A stretch of DNA of 64,000 nucleotides, from contig CBDDYU010000001.1 of NCBI GenBank assembly GCA_965235655.1, positions 396,703 through 460,702 on the forward strand, written 5' to 3'. Position numbers and translations under genes: made by a program. This document shows, in pieces, positions 61,889 to 64,000 of the stretch. Origin of the DNA: CBDDYU01 sp965235655 (GTDB taxonomy: Bacteria; Pseudomonadota; Alphaproteobacteria; Pelagibacterales; Pelagibacteraceae). Numbering within the stretch: the stretch's first letter is position 1; every line of letters begins with the position of its first letter. The notes under the pieces were generated by a model that was not told where the DNA came from, made no database searches, and saw nothing but the letters and a program-made list of their open reading frames with translations.

Positions 61889-63085
61889 TTACTCTATTAC
61901 TTTAGTTACTACTCCCGCTCCTACAGTTCTTCCACCTTCTCGAATTGCAAATTTAAGATTTTCATCCATCGCAATTGGGCTGATCAAAGTTACTGTCATT
62001 TTAGCGTCATCTCCCGGCATGATCATTTCTGTTCCTGCTGGTAAAGTTACTTCACCCGTAACGTCAGTAGTTCTAAAATAAAACTGTGGTCTATACTTTG
62101 TAAAGAAAGGAGTGTGTCTTCCACCCTCTTCTTTTTTCAAAATATAAGCTTGTGCTTCAAATTTTGTGTGTGGTTTGATTGAACCAGGTTTTGCAAGAAC
62201 TTGTCCTCGCTCCACTTGAGTTCTTTCAATTCCTCTAAGAAGAACTCCAACGTTGTCACCTGCTTCACCTGAATCAAGAAGTTTTCTAAACATCTCAACA
62301 CCAGTACAAACAGATTTTTGTGTATCTCTAATACCAACGATTTCGATTTCTTCACCAGTCTTAATTTGTCCAAGTTCAATTCTACCTGTCACAACTGTTC
62401 CTCTTCCTGAAATTGAAAAAACATCTTCAATTGGCATCAAGAAAGGTTTGTCAACTGGTCTTGCAGGCTGAGGAATAGTTTCATCAACTGCTTTCATTAA
62501 TTCTAAAATTGGTTTCACTCCCATTTCAGCATCACCTTCTAATGCTTTTAAAGCTGATCCTTTGATGATTGGAATAGTGTCACCTGGAAACTGATAAGAA
62601 GTTAACAACTCTCTAATTTCCATTTCAACTAAATCTAAAAGTTCTTTATCATTTACTGTGTCACACTTATTTAAAAATACAACAAGTGCAGGCACACCTA
62701 CTTGACGTGCTAAAAGAATGTGCTCTCTTGTTTGTGGCATAGGACCATCAGCTGCATTCACAACTAAAATTGCTCCATCCATTTGCGCAGCACCTGTAAT
62801 CATATTTTTTACATAGTCAGCGTGACCTGGGCAATCAACGTGAGCGTAATGTCTTTTTGCTGTTTCGTATTCAACGTGGGCAGTTGAAATTGTAATTCCT
62901 CTTGCTTTTTCTTCAGGAGATTTATCAATCTGATCGTAAGCAGTAAATGTTGCTGCTGAACCTTCTCCAGCTTGAGATAAAACTTTTGTAATCGCTGCAG
63001 TTAAAGTTGTTTTACCGTGATCGACATGTCCAATTGTACCAATGTTACAATGTGGTTTATTCCTGTTAAATTTCTCTTTAGACAT
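61889..63085 (-). CDS. tuf: elongation factor Tu
   Basis: Delivers aminoacyl-tRNA to the ribosome. P-loop GHVDHGKTTL (19-28), switch region GITISTAHVEYE, DCPGHADYVKNM and NKCDTVND are all present, and the 398-residue protein is complete through GGRTVGAGVVTKVIE. It is the only tuf in the window; the fusA-rpsJ junction lacks a second copy. It lies between tRNA-Gly and tRNA-Trp, and all were probably transcribed from the promoter near 63231-63258. Confidence 0.98.
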   Translation of the reverse strand: MSKEKFNRNKPHCNIGTIGHVDHGKTTLTAAITKVLSQAGEGSAATFTAYDQIDKSPEEKARGITISTAHVEYETAKRHYAHVDCPGHADYVKNMITGAAQMDGAILVVNAADGPMPQTREHILLARQVGVPALVVFLNKCDTVNDKELLDLVEMEIRELLTSYQFPGDTIPIIKGSALKALEGDAEMGVKPILELMKAVDETIPQPARPVDKPFLMPIEDVFSISGRGTVVTGRIELGQIKTGEEIEIVGIRDTQKSVCTGVEMFRKLLDSGEAGDNVGVLLRGIERTQVERGQVLAKPGSIKPHTKFEAQAYILKKEEGGRHTPFFTKYRPQFYFRTTDVTGEVTLPAGTEMIMPGDDAKMTVTLISPIAMDENLKFAIREGGRTVGAGVVTKVIE

Positions 63086-63122
63086 TTTATTTTTTTTTAA
63101 TCCTTTTTAGTTGTTTAATTTT

Positions 63123-63196
63123 TGGAGCGGGTGAAGAGAATCGAACTCTCACAACCAGCTTGGAAGGCTGGAGTTCTACCATTGAACTACACCCGC
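63123..63196 (-). tRNA. tRNA-Gly (anticodon TCC)
   Basis: A 74-base cloverleaf: acceptor GCGGGTG pairs with CACCCGC, the discriminator is T and CCA is encoded (63123-63125). The anticodon stem CCAGC/GCTGG holds CTTCCAA, anticodon TCC, reading GGA/GGG. It lies 37 bases upstream of the tuf start. Confidence 0.97.
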
Positions 63197-63230
63197 AGTA
63201 CCAAACTGTTATACCCACAACAGCCAAGTG

Positions 63231-63258
63231 CTTATAGCATTAAAGTCTCAATAATCAA
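63231..63258 (-). promoter_or_regulatory. candidate promoter for tRNA-Gly-tuf-tRNA-Trp
   Basis: On the minus strand TTGATT (complement of 63253-63258) and TATAAG (complement of 63231-63236) are 16 bases apart, and the -10 is preceded by TGC, an extended -10 element. The start would be about 30 bases before the tRNA-Gly 5' end. Confidence 0.45.
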
Positions 63259-63300
63259 CACTTTGCAAGAGTATAAAAAAATTATAATTTAAGCCATTTT

Positions 63301-63386
63301 TGGTGGAGGGAGAAGGATTCGAACCTTCGAAGACCGGAGCCAGCGGGTTTACAGCCCGCCCCATTTGACCGCTTTGGTATCCCTCC
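63301..63386 (-). tRNA. tRNA-Tyr (anticodon GTA)
   Basis: An 86-base class II tRNA with a long variable arm. Acceptor GGAGGGA pairs with TCCCTCC, the discriminator is A and CCA is encoded (63301-63303). The anticodon stem GCGGG/CCCGC holds CTGTAAA, anticodon GTA. It precedes tRNA-Gly by 104 bases, and tRNA-Gly has its own promoter candidate in that gap. Confidence 0.97.
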
Positions 63387-63492
63387 AAGCATTAGAGTAA
63401 ATTTATATATATGTTTTTAAAATTTAGGAAAGTATTTTTAATACTCAGTAAAAAAAATATATATTAATGATAGGAAAATTATCATAAATAAA

Positions 63493-64000
63493 ATGGATAA
63501 AAAAAATTCTGGATAGGAGGCAATCATAGCGTAATTGCTGCTTTGAATAATAAAAAAAGAGTAGTTTATGATGTGGTTACTACAGAACAAAATCCTTATC
63601 TAGATAAAAAAAGAAATTAAATACACAATTAAAAATAAAAAGTTTTTTTCTAAAATTTTTCATAAAGTCGAAATATCACATCAAGGTATTGCAGCATTGG
63701 TATCTTTACCAAATTATCAAAAATTAGAAAATATTTTTAATGAGGAAACAATAAATAATATCATCATGCTTGATGGAATAACAGATCCAATGAATCTAGG
63801 AACAATTATTAGAAATAGTTTAGCATTTAATATTGATTTAATAATAGTAAATGAGAGAGAGTTTAATGATAGCAGCCCAGCTATGATTAAATCTGCTAGT
63901 GGAGCCATTGAAAGAATTAATATTTGTAAAGTAAAAAATTTATTACATGCTATCAATTTTCTTAAAAAGAAAAATTTTTGGATCGTTGGTCTTGATTCAG
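63493..64000 (+). pseudogene. rlmB: RlmB/TrmH-family 23S rRNA (guanosine-2'-O-)-methyltransferase, frame-broken and cut by the window end
   Basis: SpoU-type methyltransferases modify 23S rRNA G2251 (RlmB). Reading MDKK then FWIGGNHSVIAALNN, YLDK then EIKYTIKN, and finally IIMLDGITDPMNLGTIIRNS gives one continuous homologue, but it needs a frame change at the A8 run 63499-63506 (one A missing) and another at the A7 run 63606-63612 (one A extra). The second and third parts contain the N-terminal eL30-like domain and motif 1 of the knotted SAM-binding domain. The gene runs past the right edge. Divergent from tRNA-Tyr. Either a genuine decaying gene or two homopolymer errors. Confidence 0.75.

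Noticed and set aside
63717..63956. Minus-strand frame of 79 codons at the right end
   Set aside because: It is antisense to the SAM-binding domain of the rlmB-like gene, whose motifs are clear on the plus strand.
1..64000. CRISPR array, prophage, insertion sequence, defence island or toxin-antitoxin system
   Set aside because: No direct repeat arrays, transposase, integrase, nuclease-helicase cluster or small paired toxin genes were seen; tRNA flanks carry no integrase or att-like duplication.

Overview
This window is a compact, strongly AT-rich piece of core chromosome from a streamlined alphaproteobacterium. The best guess is the SAR11 group (Pelagibacterales), because of the low G+C, the very short or overlapping gene junctions, the alphaproteobacterial gene orders (secY-adk-rpsM, pyrB-pyrC'-plsY, gatCAB, dapA-smpB) and the osmolyte and amino-acid ABC transporters. 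Another AT-rich marine alphaproteobacterium cannot be excluded. No phage, insertion sequence, CRISPR array, toxin-antitoxin pair or rRNA gene was seen, and no stretch above about 200 bases is gene-free.

Layout. 1-2062 (-): dapA, smpB, folK and the start of a rel/spoT gene. 2124-4379 (+): a soluble lytic transglycosylase, facing an unrecognised six-helix membrane protein and tRNA-Ser(GCT). 5282-10812 (-): gatC-gatA-gatB followed by an O-methyltransferase, trhO, a peroxiredoxin and a DUF2805-type protein, nearly all overlapping. 10850-14157 (+): ruvX, pyrB, a metal-ligand-less dihydroorotase homologue and plsY. 14162-22379 (-): a transport block with proX-proV-proW (glycine betaine/proline type) and gltI-gltJ-gltK-gltL (glutamate/aspartate type), the latter followed by an Asp/Glu racemase-family gene and an alpha/beta hydrolase. 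22509-25545 (+): topA-ridA. 25547-33987: clpS-clpA, ugd, galU, panC, mgtE, lipB and rluC on alternating strands.

33987-50553 (-) is one almost unbroken translation locus: rpsL, rpsG, fusA, the S10 and spc clusters, secY, adk, rpsM, rpsK, rpoA, rplQ, then crcB and rluC. rpmD is missing between rpsE and rplO. 50733-61783 (-) holds secE-nusG-rplK-rplA-rplJ-rplL-rpoB-rpoC. 61803-63386 (-) holds tRNA-Trp, tuf, tRNA-Gly and tRNA-Tyr. The window ends in a plus-strand rlmB-like gene.

Two genes are broken as written. rpoB is split into three frames by two apparent one-base insertions, and rlmB carries one apparent one-base deletion and one insertion, both in runs of A. Because rpoB is essential and three of the four sites lie in or beside A runs, sequencing or assembly error is the simplest reading, but it should be checked.

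The signals most worth a second look are small rather than a wholly new system: two near-perfect hairpins placed identically between a binding-protein gene and the next transporter gene in two unrelated ABC operons; a possible structured leader before rpsL; a ProW permease with an extra N-terminal membrane/coiled-coil domain; a clearly non-catalytic PyrC partner; and the racemase-hydrolase pair attached to the glutamate transporter operon.
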